Origin: Tomocerus qinae
Taxonomy: Eukaryota > Arthropoda > Collembola > Entomobryomorpha > Tomoceridae
Assembly: GCA_020055645.1 (NCBI GenBank)
Contig: CM034546.1
Coordinates: forward strand, 83,886,001 to 83,950,000
DNA length: 64,000 nt
Reading direction: 5' to 3'
Shown here: positions 31,704-42,559 of the stretch, piece after piece
Layout of the letters: every line of letters begins with the position of its first letter
Position numbering within the stretch: the stretch's first letter is position 1
The notes under the pieces: generated by a model
What the model saw: the letters and a program-made list of their open reading frames with translations, nothing else
What the model was told of the DNA's origin: nothing
The model's database searches: none
Program-made: the position numbers and the translations under genes

Positions 31704-34700
31704 TACTCTTTTGGGCTGGATTTTAATCGGAACACATGATCAAATATACCCACCACTGCAAACAACAGTATATCATTCAGCTTGTTCGTTGAACGAAAAT
31801 TTAAGTCGATTTTGGGAATTAGAAAACATTCCTGAAGAAAGACTACTAACTAAAGAAGACAAAATGTGCGAAGATCATTTCGCTGCTACGCATTCCCGTG
31901 ATCCAGATTGAAGGTATATTGTAAGACTTCCATTTAAAGAAAATCGAAAAAATATTGGAGAATCAAGAAATTTGGCTTTGAAACGTCTGCATGGAATGGA
32001 ACGTCGTTTCCAACATCAACCTGAGAAGATGAATGAATACAACGATATCATTCAAGAATATCTCAACATGGGACATATGGAGAAAGTACCACTCGCCGAA
32101 CTTTCACCCGAAAAGGAAGTATACTATTTGCCACATCACGCTGTCTACAAACCGTCAAGTACTACTACAAGGGTTCGTGTAGTATTCAACGCCTCAGCCA
32201 AATCAGCATCTGGAGTTTCTCTCAATGAAACTTTGCTCACTGGCCCAAGATTGCAAGATGATCTCGTTGCCATTCTATTCAGATTCAGACAGCACAAGAT
32301 TGTACTTGTCAATGATATAGCCAAAATGTACCGACAAGTGAGAATGAATAAGGAAGACGCAGATTATCAGCGGATAGTCTGGAGGAAAAATCTTGAAGAC
32401 CCGGTAGAAGATTACGCAGACTGACCACTGCAACTTTCGGAACGGCATCTGCACCCTACCAAGCCATCAAAGCTGTACAGCAATTAGCCGAAGACGAAAG
32501 TACAAGATTTCCAGAAGCTGCTAAAATGTTGAAAAAGGATTTGTATGTCGATGATCTTATGTCTGGATCATCCACTATCAAAAAAGCTCTACAACTTCAA
32601 GAAGATCTCATTAAACTATTAAATCACGGAGGATTTCAGCTAAGGAAGTGGTCCTCAAATTCTACTGAAATTCTTGAAGCTGTTTCTCCGGAAATGCGGG
32701 AAACAAAATTACCCATGAAAATAGATGTGGATAATTCAATCAAGACTCTTGGTTAGCTTTGGAGCCCTACCACAGATCAATTCTCATTCACGATGAATGT
32801 TTCTAAGGCTGAAAATTTAACGAAAAAAAGTGCTTTCTGAAACTGCAAAAATCTTTGATCCATTAGGGATGTTGTCCCCTGTCACTGTAAAAGCAAAAAT
32901 GTTCATTCAAAATCTTTGGAAATCGAATCTGGATTGGGATGATCAATTAAACGAAGAAGATAAGGAATATTGGAAAGCTTACGTTGAAGAACTCCCTTAA
33001 ATTGAAAATATCAAGATCCCAAGATTCTATGGAATGGAATCAGAAAACTACTTTGAGCTAATGGGATTCTGCGACGCTTCTGAAAAAGCTTATGCCGCAT
33101 GTGCCTACTTTAAATCGACGGACAGAAATGAAAATATTATTACAACTCTCGTGGCAGCTAAAACTAAAGTAGCACTAGTGAAAAAAGTCACTTTGGCAAG
33201 ATTGGAATTGTTCGGTGCTGTTTAACTGTCAAGATTGATGAAATCTATTCGTTCAGCACTCAATTAGAATTGAGAAAATTTCCGCCTGGACTGATTCAAC
33301 AATTGTGTTGGGATGGATTGAATCTTCTTCACAGAGATGGAAGACTTTCGTTTCTCATCGTGTGGCGGAAATACAGGAAACTCTTCCAATTGAAAATTGG
33401 TGTCACATCGCCGGCCAAGATAACCCCGCCGATTGCGCTTCAAGAGGAATCCGCCCATCAGAACTGGAAGGTCATGCTCAGTGGTGGCATGGACCTCAAC
33501 ATTTACAAAATAAAGATATGGATTTTCCTGACAGTCAAGATTTGCTCTCTGAAGAGAAAACCGTTACAAAAAATGTATTTTTGGTTCAGGAAGTTGCTGA
33601 TGAACGAAGTGGAGTTTCTACACAGTACAAGATATCCGAATGAAAAACGAAGTGGAGCCATTTCTGTTACTGAATTAAATGAAGCTATAAAGTATATTGT
33701 GAAAAAGGCACAATCTGAAGAATTCAAGATAGAACTGGAGAACATGAAACAAAAGAAACCTCTACCAAGGAACAAAGAAAAAATTCGCAATTTGAATCCG
33801 TTCATCGACCAAGATGGAATTATGCGAGTAGGAGGAAGATTGTTGAAAGCCAATATCTCCTTTGACAAAAAACATCCAATGCTACTACCATCGTGTCACC
33901 GAAATGATAATTCGTGATTATCATAGAAAACTACTGCATGGCGGATCTCTCTGAACTGTTACTCTCAGATCTACAAGAAAAATTTTGGATTCCATCAGGA
34001 CGAGATGTAGTCCAAAAAATAATTCGAAAATGTGTGACTTGCGTCCGACTGAGAGCTGAGACAGCTCAACAAATGATGGGAAATTTACCCCAAGCAACAG
34101 TAAATCCTTAAAGACCATTTCTGCGCTCTGGTGTGGATTTTGCGGGGCTTTTCACACTAAAAAATGCAAGAGGAAGAAACCCTATCAAGTACAAGGCTTA
34201 TGTGGCTCTGTTCATCTGTATGTCAACTCGTGCCATACATCTGGAGCCAGTTAGCGATTTGACAACTGAAACTTTTCTCCAAACGCTGAAAAGATTTGTG
34301 TCAACTCGTGGAAAACCTGCAGAAATGTACTCGGACTGTGGTACAAACTTTGTTGGAGCTGACCGTGAGTTGAAATCTTGGTTAAAGATATTCAATGAAG
34401 AAACTAGTCAAAATCATCTGAAAATGCACACTGCCAAAGAGGGAATTACTTGGAAGTTCAATGCGCCTACTGGAGCTCATTTCGGAGGATTATGGGAAGC
34501 TGGGGTGAAATCCATGAAATTTCACCTGAAAAGAGTCATTGGATTACAACTGCTGAACTTTGAAGAGTTGCTGACTATTTTAAAACAAATCGAGGCTTGC
34601 TTAAATTCCCGTCCTCTATGTTCTCTGTCTACAGATCCAGCCGATATTTCTGCTTTAACACCTGGACATTTGGATCTGCTTTGACGGCTATACCGGAGCC

Positions 34701-35020
34701 TAACCTAACAAGTCTGCAGCAAAACCGTTTGTCACGTTGGCAAATGATTCAGAAGATGTTCCAGGAATTTTGGAAGCGAACATCTTTCCAGACTCCAACA
34801 ACGACCGAAGTGGCTTTCTGAAAAACCAAACTTGGAAATCGGAAATCTAGTTTTAATCAAGGATGATCAGCTACCACCCTTACATTGGATAAATGGGCCG
34901 AATCACGGAATCGTTTCCAGGAAATGATGGATGTATTCGGGTTGTGCATGTCAAGACCTCAGATGGAATCTTGAAGCGCCCTATCATCAAATTGTGCCTT
35001 CTACCAATTGGTTAATGTCA
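31704..35020 (+). pseudogene. pol: BEL-1 pol: RT, RNase H, integrase, DUF5641, multiply broken
   Basis: In order: protease-RT linker (31711-31911); RT with RVVFNASAKSASGVSLNETL and LTGPRLQDDL; catalytic YVDDLMSGSS (32546-32575); RNase H with GFCDASEKAYAACAYF and VTLARLELFGAV; integrase zinc region ending CVTCVRLRAETA; integrase core with [22 protein letters not shown] and [11 protein letters not shown] (catalytic D, D, E); C-terminal DUF5641 strand EIGNLVLIKDDQLPP. Stops or frame changes occur near 31701, 31909, 32422, 32754, 32816, 32998, 33223, 34109, 34682 and in the last domain. It cannot make a polyprotein. Confidence 0.9.
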
Positions 35021-35127
35021 TATATTATAATTTGAATTCAGTGTATTATAATGATTGTAATGTTTAGCTAAAAATTTAATTTAAATGTTAGGAATTTGAA
35101 ATATGGGTATTTCAAAGGCCCGGAGAA

Positions 35128-35545
35128 TGTAAAATGTAGAATAGCATAGGAATAGCATAGAGTATATTATGTTATTAGCATTCATTGAGTGCGAGTTATG
35201 CTCATGCGTAATTTATAATGTTGCTCGAAGAGCCAAAGGAAAATCTTTTGGAAAATCAGTTCTGCTTTCATTTGTCTGTGTGTCGTGTGTCAAAATTGTC
35301 CTCTCAAGTTATAAAGTATTTTCAGCGATTTTACAGTAGTAACTACCAGTGTCTTATGACAATTTATTACTACATACTAATCATCGGTATGATAAAATTA
35401 AAAATAATATTTAAATAGTAAAATTAGGTACATAATATCCTAGTTTTCACACACACACACATAGCAGAGGCTCATTCATTTTCCCTATTTTGGATAATCC
35501 AATTTTAGAAAAACATCCGTCAATCCTCAACCCACACAATCCACA
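35128..35545 (+). repeat. BEL-1 3' LTR (418 bp)
   Basis: Same start and end as the 5' LTR. It is preceded by a purine-rich stretch (AAAGGCCCGGAGAA), a likely polypurine tract. One extra CA unit in the CACACA run. Confidence 0.9.
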
Positions 35546-36117
35546 ATTTTGTATCGCTCGAATTCTCTAATTATTAATCTCGATTTTGAAATGTAGTCAA
35601 AAAAGTAGTTGTAATTACAGTTATGAATGGTCCACTGAAGTCTTTCTAACGGTCATTTGTAATTGGTTATAGAAAAGCGTAGTTGTAACAGGACTTATCC
35701 ATGTATTAAATTTTGAAATTTTGCAGAAACTAGCAATTCATGTCTTAAATCCTTGGCGACCTGGGAATTTTAACAAAAACTAAAGGGTCGTATTGCAATT
35801 TTATTATTTACTACCTAATACCTCCCAGAATTTCCAAGGATATGCTTTAAAAAAAATTCTATCATAGCCATTATAGTCACCCAAATAGTAATTAGCTGAT
35901 CCCTCCAAGATAGTCATTTGTATAGTCATTCTCCATTCATAACTTTTCAAAATAGTCACCCAAATAGTCATCCTTGAATTGGATCATCTTTTAACGTCAC
36001 CGGTATCGTCATCGTTTAATTGGATCACCCACTATAGTCACCCAAATAGTCATCCTTGTATGGGATCATTTTTTATAGTCACCGCTATAGTCATCCCTTT
36101 AATGGAGCACCCACTAT

Positions 36118-36296
36118 GTGTGTGTTATGTGTGTGTTAGTGGGAGAATGCAATAAACTATTAATAAGTAGACTGCACTACCGCTCAAGCCTCGAGGGCTT
36201 ACTTGAAGTGACTCCCGTGACAAGTTAATACCCGACCGAGCTCACGTCAATGGAATCGTAAATATACCGAAGGCATATAGATAGCAAAGAGTGTGA
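36118..36296. mobile_element. 179-bp SINE-like insert with 13-bp target duplication
   Basis: The direct repeat GAGCACCCACTAT (36105-36117 and 36297-36309) brackets an insert unrelated to the surrounding TAGTCACC sequence. The insert contains AAGCCTCGAGGGCTT (hairpin) and GTTAATACCCGACCGAGC. A 13-bp duplication is what LINE-mediated insertion produces. No clear A/B boxes or A-rich tail, so its origin is open. Confidence 0.55.
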
Positions 36297-36454
36297 GAGC
36301 ACCCACTATAGTCACCTGTATAGTCATCATTGACCATCCGAGATTGTTTTAGTCATCAATAGTCATGACTATAAAAAATTTAGATCCAAAATAGTCAATT
36401 CTCGATAGTCATCGGTGACTATGATGACTACAAATGCGCATCACTGCTTGAAAC

Positions 36455-37370
36455 CAACAAGTCTTTTGGCAAATGTAAGCTGGTCTTATTGTGAAACCAC
36501 CTAGTCTTTTGGAAAATGTAACTTGGTCGTATTGTAAAACCAACTAGTCTTTTGGTGTAGCAAAACCAATTGAAACATTGGTAAATGTAAACTCAAACTG
36601 GTCTTATTGTAACATTAACTGGTCTTTTGGCAAAAGTAAACTCGTTTTATTACTCAGACCAAAATGTGGGTCGATATGGTAACACACTCTGCCACAAGTA
36701 CTAAGTTAACTTATAGTTGTTTGAAATATCACCCAAAAACACTAATGGGGAAACGAACAACCATCTCCATGCCATATAATAGAGTTAAAATATATGGCAG
36801 CCCCTCCTTTGACCCAATAGTGTTTTCTTTTGGCTTATTTTTCTTGTACTGTTCGTTTATGCTCGTATCAGTCGCGTGCGAATGTTCGATGATGATATCT
36901 GCTCCAGATCCTTTACTATACGGCCACTATACTGCCAGCCATGGTAATTTTTCCTGATTTCACGTCTGCATATAATGATTTCGTCTTTAGTATTGGCTGT
37001 AAATGTACATGCACAAATGTAAATGTACAAGCCCGTCCTACGGACGCGAGATAATCTAGAGTTATTGAATCATTGTAGTAATAGTTATGCCAAATTCAAT
37101 CATTTAATCAAATGGTGTAACTTTTACTACATGTGCTGTTTAAATCTTTTCATCACCCGTAGGCAATTGTCAATATTATCAATAACCCCTGTATTTTAAA
37201 TAACCCCGTTTTTTTAAGGGTGACTTCCCATTTTTGGCTGCGATGAAAACAGGTTACAGTGTCAACTTACAGCTTTGAGACAGTTATATTCTGAAAGTAC
37301 CAGTTTTTGTTTACGGCACCTAAAGGGCAGATTTAAATTTACGGCATTTACGACACACTCAATACTATAC
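36455..37370. other. Host minisatellite (to about 36640), then no recognised gene
   Basis: Units of ACTAGTCTTTTGG plus AAATGTAACTGGTCTTATTG continue the array from 27740. A 97-codon open frame at 36664-36957 has a hydrophobic C-terminal half but no recognised motif. GCCCGTCCTACGGACGC near 37030 resembles the 3' hairpin of the Helitron-like element at 22783-24377. Confidence 0.45.
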
Positions 37371-37926
37371 TAGGCTGACCATCCGTCCCGTTTTTGGTGA
37401 CCTGTCCCGGCGTCCCGAAAGTGTCCCGTTTTCAGAAACGCGTCCCGTTTTTTAGAAAAAAGAGTAATATCTAATTTAATGACTACTACGAACGAAAAAG
37501 GAAAATTTTGACTGAAAATAACAAAATTTTTCTCGCTTCGCGCGATTAATGGTAAAATTTAATGGCAATCTACAATATTTAATGGCCTTTTTCAACAAAA
37601 GGACCTAACATTATCATGGTTTGCACAATTGTTTGGAAACTTTAAGCCGTTTTAGGGAAAATAAACGCTCATCGTAACAAAACTTAAAATTAACCAGCTT
37701 TGCGAGATATTTTGTCTATTTTCAGTAATAAGAGGTTAAAATTAACGCGCTTCGCTCGATTAATTGCCATTTTTAAAATGTTGGGCAAAGTATCTTAAAA
37801 TTAACGCGCTTCGGGAAAATATTCCTAAAATACATGCTTAAATGGCATTACCCCCGTCAAAATCGACTTCTAAATACAATACTATATGTTGTCCCGTTTT
37901 CCCTTCGTCAAATTATGGTCAGCCTA
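37371..37926. mobile_element. hAT-D: 556-bp hAT element
   Basis: Inverted ends TAGGCTGACCAT and ATGGTCAGCCTA with a perfect 8-bp target duplication TACTATAC (37363-37370 and 37927-37934). Subterminal TGTCCCGTTTT repeats and internal TTCGCGCGATTAA motifs. Non-coding. Confidence 0.85.
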
Positions 37927-37934
37927 TACTATAC

Positions 37935-38488
37935 AGATACCACAAATAAATAAAATACCTGGAAAAACCTCGATGCTACATTGTAGTATAACGGTAGAGC
38001 ATTTATATAGATATCCAAGTTACAAGTTAAACAAGCTTAGTTTAGCATGTTTAGTTTAGTAAGTTTAGCATGCATTCGTGCATGCATAACGATAGAAGTG
38101 TACATCTAGTGTGTATTTATAGTGATATCTAGCTGTTGAAGAAAATAATTTCACCTTTGGAATGACCATATACCTAAAGGAAGTTTTGTCATTATCATTA
38201 TATCGTCTTTATCTATCTGTGTCAAGATGCACATACGCATGACAGGATTACGTTTTGTCCGGATGAAATTAATTTTATCCGGATAAAATCATTTTTTCCA
38301 GTGGACAAAAACCATTTTATCAAATTTGTCCACACCTCCCTATTCGGATAACGCAACCCTGATGCATGACAGCAAGGGCGTATCTAGAAATTGGATCTAG
38401 GGGGTGCTAATTTCTAAAAGTGAGTATAGCATAAATAATAAATAAAACAGAGCCGTTAATACTAATTTATTATTTGATTGTGCTTTCA
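37935..38488. other. No gene seen
   Basis: Contains TTTAGCATGTTTAGTTTAGTA short repeats near 38040 and a fragment CGTATCTAGAAATTGGATCT (38378-38400) related to the nested TIR element at 11869-12033. No coding frame. Confidence 0.4.
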
Positions 38489-38617
38489 AGGAACGTGCAT
38501 ATATTAAGTTGATAGTTGATGGGAGGAAGCGATGTCCAAAAGAGTTACAGCTGGCAATTGCGCTTATACTTGGCAGAGGGGGTTTTACTTACATGACGTA
38601 TTATATGCAGGTTTCTT
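38489..38617. mobile_element. Short MITE, copy 2 (inverse of 20757-20879)
   Basis: Ends AAGGAACGTGCATATATT and ATATGCAGGTTTCTT. The interior GATGGGAGGAAGCGATGTCC is the reverse complement of the first copy's GGGTATCCCCTCCTCCCATC region with substitutions. Confidence 0.6.
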
Positions 38618-38869
38618 AGGCTCTCCTACCAAGACATAGATAGTCAGGTATTAGTGCGATTATATTATAGATTCAATTTATGATAAGTATAGATACTAAG
38701 TGTGCTTTCGAATTGAATTTTAGTTCACAAAATTTAACCCTTAAATGAGCAAATATCCCACCGATCTGTATCACGTAGCTTCTCTATGTGTGGACAGACG
38801 TTTCATGGATCAATTTTTGGTGTGCGACTCTGTATGTTTCTTCTGGCTAGTGGCCATGCAAAAATGGTA

Positions 38870-39230
38870 TGATGACTTAATGGCACAAATGTCATATTGG
38901 CACAAATGTCATAATGTCACAAAGTCATAATGGCACAAATGTCATAATGGCACATATGACATGGTGCCATAGTGTATGAGAGACACAAATGGCATAATGG
39001 AACAAATGACATGGTAGCATACATGGCATAATGTTTTAATAGCAAAAATGAAGAATGTGGCATTTGCAGTTGCTTCTGCAAATTCCAAATGTTTTATACC
39101 CACATTTTGTTGACCCAAATTATAGTGACCCCATTATTGTTGCCTAAAATAAATAATATCAACCCAAAACTGTTGTTGACACAGATTATATCGACTCAAC
39201 CGTTGTGGACCCAAATAATGGCATGTTGTA
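38870..39230. repeat. Degenerate GGCACAAATGTCATAAT and GACCCAAATTAT repeats
   Basis: Two short tandem families in series: about 38875-39010 with TGGCACAAATGTCATAA, then 39100-39230 with GACCCAAATTATnnTGACCC units. The second type resumes at 41740 after the intervening elements. Confidence 0.75.
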
Positions 39231-39238
39231 CATGGGGC

Positions 39239-40801
39239 CAGAGTAGGGCTTAGACAGGCAGTATCAATGTACCTCTGCCAATTGAAACTGCATGTTGGAC
39301 CCGATCGCTGTAAGACTAAAGACCGCCACCTTATTCATGCACTACCAATCACCTGATCGTATTTACTCGAAGGTGAACACTACCGACAGCTGACTATATG
39401 TTAACAGTTAATAGTCTTACTGCCAGCGGGTCCAACATGTAGTTTCAATTGGCAGAGGTCGAATTTCCCTTATACATTGATAAACATTTCAACAGAAACA
39501 TTTCAAGAAAAGTTATATAATGTTGGCATCACAGAAAATGTCCAGAAATGGTTACTATCATTTATGGTAGATCGTACCATGCGAGTAAAAGTCAAAGATA
39601 TACTATCTGACCAGAAACCTCTATATCGGGGATCTCCACAGGGTAGTACTCTAAGTGCACTGCTCTTTACTATATACATTAATTCAGCACCGGAAATACC
39701 TATTTTTTGCCGTAGTGTTCTTTACGCCGACGATTATGCCCTGATCTGTTCAGCCCGTGACATTAAAAAAGCAGAAGCTTTTATACAACTAGACTTGTTG
39801 GCCTTGGATGAATGGGGGAGAAGAAACGGACTAGAACTGAATGTTGAAAAAACTAAAATAATGGTATTCCGACCTACAAATATGAAGAAAGTCGAAGTGA
39901 CAGTTTCAATCAGTCAAAAAAAGTTAGAACAAGTTACACAATTTACCTACCTGGGTATAATATTAGATGAAAATATTAATTGGAATGCCCACACAGATAA
40001 AGTGATCAGTGAAATAAGAGCTAGAACAAAAATGATTGTTAGATATAAAAGGTTCTTTAGTAAAGATAAGTTATGGGTAATTTGTAATTCACTTGTTTTG
40101 TCAAAATTAGACTATTGCTTACCCTTATGGGGAAATGTCTCTCAAACCAGAATAGATAAAGTAGATAAGATAATATTAACTATGTGTGGAAAAATGTTAT
40201 GGAATAAGCGTATTACAAAAAAACATAAAAAATTTGACTACTTAGAAAATGCGAATATTCTAACAACAAAAGAAAGAAGGGACCTATACACACTACAATA
40301 TATTTATATGCATGTAATTAATTCTAGTACATCTATTCACGAACACATTATAGGAAAGGACTACTTCTTTAAACCGAAAGCAGAGAGAAGCCTGAGGCGT
40401 GATCGGGATCTACTGCTACCTAAAATATACACATCCTTTGCAAGATCCTCTTTTGCGTACAGGAGTGCAAAACTTTGGAATGCTCTGCCAGTAAATATCA
40501 AAGAAGCCAACTCATACTCTACATTCGACAAAAATATACGTGAACACCTCCTAAAATCACGGTCCTAATTTCTAATTAAAACGAAAACATTAATTACTCT
40601 CAAATACTTACCAATTGACATAAATATTATAAATATTACTATAATATTATTATTATTTCTGTTCTTAATGTAGCTTAGAGTGACTATATACGGGAGATAA
40701 CTTATTCAATTATTTTATAATTGTAATGGTTAAAGAATTAGTCACTTAAATAAACCAATTTTCATTCATTCATTCATACTGCCTGTCTAAGCCCTACTCT
40801 G
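39239..40801. mobile_element. hAT-C with a LINE inserted in its right end
   Basis: TIRs CAGAGTAGGGCTTAGACAGG (39239) and CCTGTCTAAGCCCTACTCTG (ending 40801) with perfect 8-bp duplication CATGGGGC (39231-39238 and 40802-40809). The TIR is longer: CTCTGCCAATTGAAACTGCA (39272) pairs with its inverse at 39438-39458, and the pairing stops where the LINE interrupts the right arm. The original hAT element was thus about 260 bp with arms of roughly 60 bp. Confidence 0.85.
39477..40568 (+). CDS. LINE reverse transcriptase, intact 3' part (363 aa)
   Basis: The frame enters in the RT fingers (FQEKLYNVGITENVQKWLLS). It has the RGSPQGSTLSALLFTIYIN box (family: G-V-P-Q-G-S-x-L-S-P-x-L-F-x-x-Y), catalytic YADDYALI, NVEKTKIMVF, FTYLGIILDENINWNAHTDK, and the C-terminal AKLWNALPVNIKEA and F-D-K-N-I motif of jockey/CR1-type LINEs. 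It lacks ORF1 and the endonuclease. A 3' UTR with AATAAA (40749) and a (CATT)n tail to about 40775 follows. The clean frame suggests recent insertion; a 5'-truncated copy cannot move by itself. Start of coding is inside the domain, not a true start codon. Confidence 0.88.
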   Translation: MINISTETFQEKLYNVGITENVQKWLLSFMVDRTMRVKVKDILSDQKPLYRGSPQGSTLSALLFTIYINSAPEIPIFCRSVLYADDYALICSARDIKKAEAFIQLDLLALDEWGRRNGLELNVEKTKIMVFRPTNMKKVEVTVSISQKKLEQVTQFTYLGIILDENINWNAHTDKVISEIRARTKMIVRYKRFFSKDKLWVICNSLVLSKLDYCLPLWGNVSQTRIDKVDKIILTMCGKMLWNKRITKKHKKFDYLENANILTTKERRDLYTLQYIYMHVINSSTSIHEHIIGKDYFFKPKAERSLRRDRDLLLPKIYTSFARSSFAYRSAKLWNALPVNIKEANSYSTFDKNIREHLLKSRS

Positions 40802-40803
40802 CA

Positions 40804-41735
40804 TGGGGCTGTAGAAAAATTTGTCATTTTGTCAGTAAAAAGAAGTCATTTTGTCATTAGTCCAAGGAGCGGTATAAAATAAAGTCTTCGGGGCAGTACC
40901 AAAAAAGTACGAAAGGCAGTAGAACGAGTATAACGGTGTTAATACTTAATACTGTTGAAGAATTCTATATCCTGAAATGGGCATGAAACATGAACATGAT
41001 GAGATTATTGGACACGTGAATGCATCGTAATCGTATATGACTGTCTATAAAGATATAGAAATGCATATATAGAGCAAAATCATGAGGATTTTGAATTGTC
41101 ACAGCACAGTTTAATAGAAAGGTAGCTTGTTATCTACAAAGATAAGACGCTCATTCTAAGAATAATAATGCTAATGTCCTTCTATTTGTGTTGCGGACTG
41201 ACTGACCGACTATTAGTTTGAAAACGTGTTCCCAGATGATATAAAAATCACCTCCATTAAAAATTATAAATTTGAAATGTTAGTAAAAACTCAACAGTTA
41301 ATTGCACTATCATTAAAAAGTATAAAACTGAAGAGGATCACTGGACATCAAAGAAAGCTGGTCTGTCCATTACCGAAATATCATTCAAGGTAAAAAAGTT
41401 GTCTATTATTATTGTAAAGACAGCAAAAAGTGCCCGTGTAAACGAAAACTAACGGTAGAGACTGTGGGAAAATGACAGCTCATTTTAATTTCACAAATAT
41501 ATAAATTCAACATTTACATGTTTTTATTTTCGTAAGAAATATATATGTACACACATTATGGCATTACCAGCATGCGTAAAGTAAATTCAAAAAAGGTTCA
41601 CATTGCCGTCAAATAGATAACTGAAAGACCCCGAGGGATCTCTAGTGAAACCGTGAATTCTTATAACTGTTATAATGCTTATAATTAGGCTTATAATTAT
41701 GGTGACTTAAAAATGACTTTTTCTACAGCCCCATA
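40804..41735. mobile_element. TIR element with zinc-finger-like coding relic
   Basis: ATGGGGCTGTAGAAAAA at the left is inverted as TTTTTCTACAGCCCCAT at the right (41720-41736). There is an internal TTTGTCATTTTGTC direct repeat. No target duplication could be fixed because hAT-C has inserted at the left border. It contains the coding relic at 41346-41471. Confidence 0.5.
41346..41471 (+). pseudogene. FLYWCH-type zinc-finger-like fragment
   Basis: One frame reads ESWSVHYRNIIQGKKVVYYY, then CKDSKKCPCKRKLTVE. This resembles the G-x-x-Y-Y-C-x-x-x-x-x-K-C-P-A-x-L end of FLYWCH-like fingers that precede many MULE transposases. Short and unsupported by other domains. Confidence 0.35.
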
Positions 41736-41739
41736 AACT

Positions 41740-42130
41740 TTACCCCCAAATAATATCGACCCTTCTGTTGTTCACCCAAATAATGTCATCCTAATTATTG
41801 TTAACCCAAATAATTTCGATCCAATTGTTTTAGACCCAAATAATTTCACCCCAATTATTGTTAACCCAAATAATTTCGATCCAATTGTTTTAGACCCAAA
41901 TAATTTCAACCCAATTATTGTTAACCCAAATAATTTCGGTCCAATTGTTTTAGACCCAAATAATTTCAACCCAACTATTGTTAACCCAAATAATTTCCGT
42001 CCAATTGTTTTAGACCTAAATAATTTCGACCCAAATGTTTTAGACCCATTTGTTGTAGACCCAAATTTTGCTGACCCATTTGTTGTAGACCCATATTTTA
42101 TTGACCCATTTGTTGTAGACCCAAATTTTG
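41740..42130. repeat. 30-bp minisatellite with 60-bp dimer pattern
   Basis: ACCCAAATAATTTCGATCCA plus ATTGTTTTAG alternates with ACCCAAATAATTTCAACCCA plus ATTATTGTTA. After 42030 it changes to GACCCATTTGTTGTAGACCC units. The open frame on the minus strand here is a repeat by-product. Confidence 0.85.
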
Positions 42131-42559
42131 CTGAACTAATTGTTATTGGCGCAAATTTTATTTACTTTTCATCAATTCCTTAAATGCCAAGTACATAATA
42201 ATGTAGTTTATGCCGCATTTTTGTTTATGTCATCCTAATATAACCAATTTTGCCACTGACCACTGGCAAAAGCATCCCTCCAATCACTATCACGCAGCTT
42301 CTCCACCTATGGCGTAGCATATACCTGCTACATCCGTGGAGAAGCTACGCTTGAGTGGAATAAACTACCATTTTCTTTGATTATTTTATTTTTTACACAT
42401 CGTTAAGTGACTACAAATACTTTCAATTTAAAAAATAAGTAGAGAGATGCATTTGTGACAAATACAAAAAATCCCGAAGTTATACGGCCAACCAGTGCAG
42501 AGCTATGTAGTACAGAAGTCAAAAACTCCACGGATGGAGGAAGTTAATTATAAGGGTTA
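42131..42559. other. No gene seen
   Basis: A stretch TATCACGCAGCTTCTCCACC (42287) resembles TATCACGTAGCTTCTCTATG at 38770, so the two flanks of the 38.7-42.3 kb block may be ends of one older element. Confidence 0.35.

Larger units (their letters stand above)
28323..36446. mobile_element. hAT-B: non-autonomous hAT element carrying later insertions
   Basis: TIRs CAGTGATGCGCATTTGT and ACAAATGCGCATCACTG with perfect 8-bp duplication CTTGAAAC (28315-28322 and 36447-36454). Its own sequence is a long run of degenerate ATAGTCATC/TAGTCACC motifs on both sides (28340-28745 and 35860-36440). A BEL retrotransposon (28939-35545) and a SINE-like insert (36118-36296) lie inside. From 28745 to 28938 there is a further unassigned repeat (TAGCGGAGCTGC...CTGTCCGTCCG). 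Confidence 0.85.

Noticed and set aside
28939..35545. An endogenous retrovirus with an envelope gene
   Set aside because: The DUF1759 gag, DUF1758 protease, BEL-type RT and DUF5641 identify a BEL/Pao retrotransposon; no envelope frame exists before the 3' LTR.
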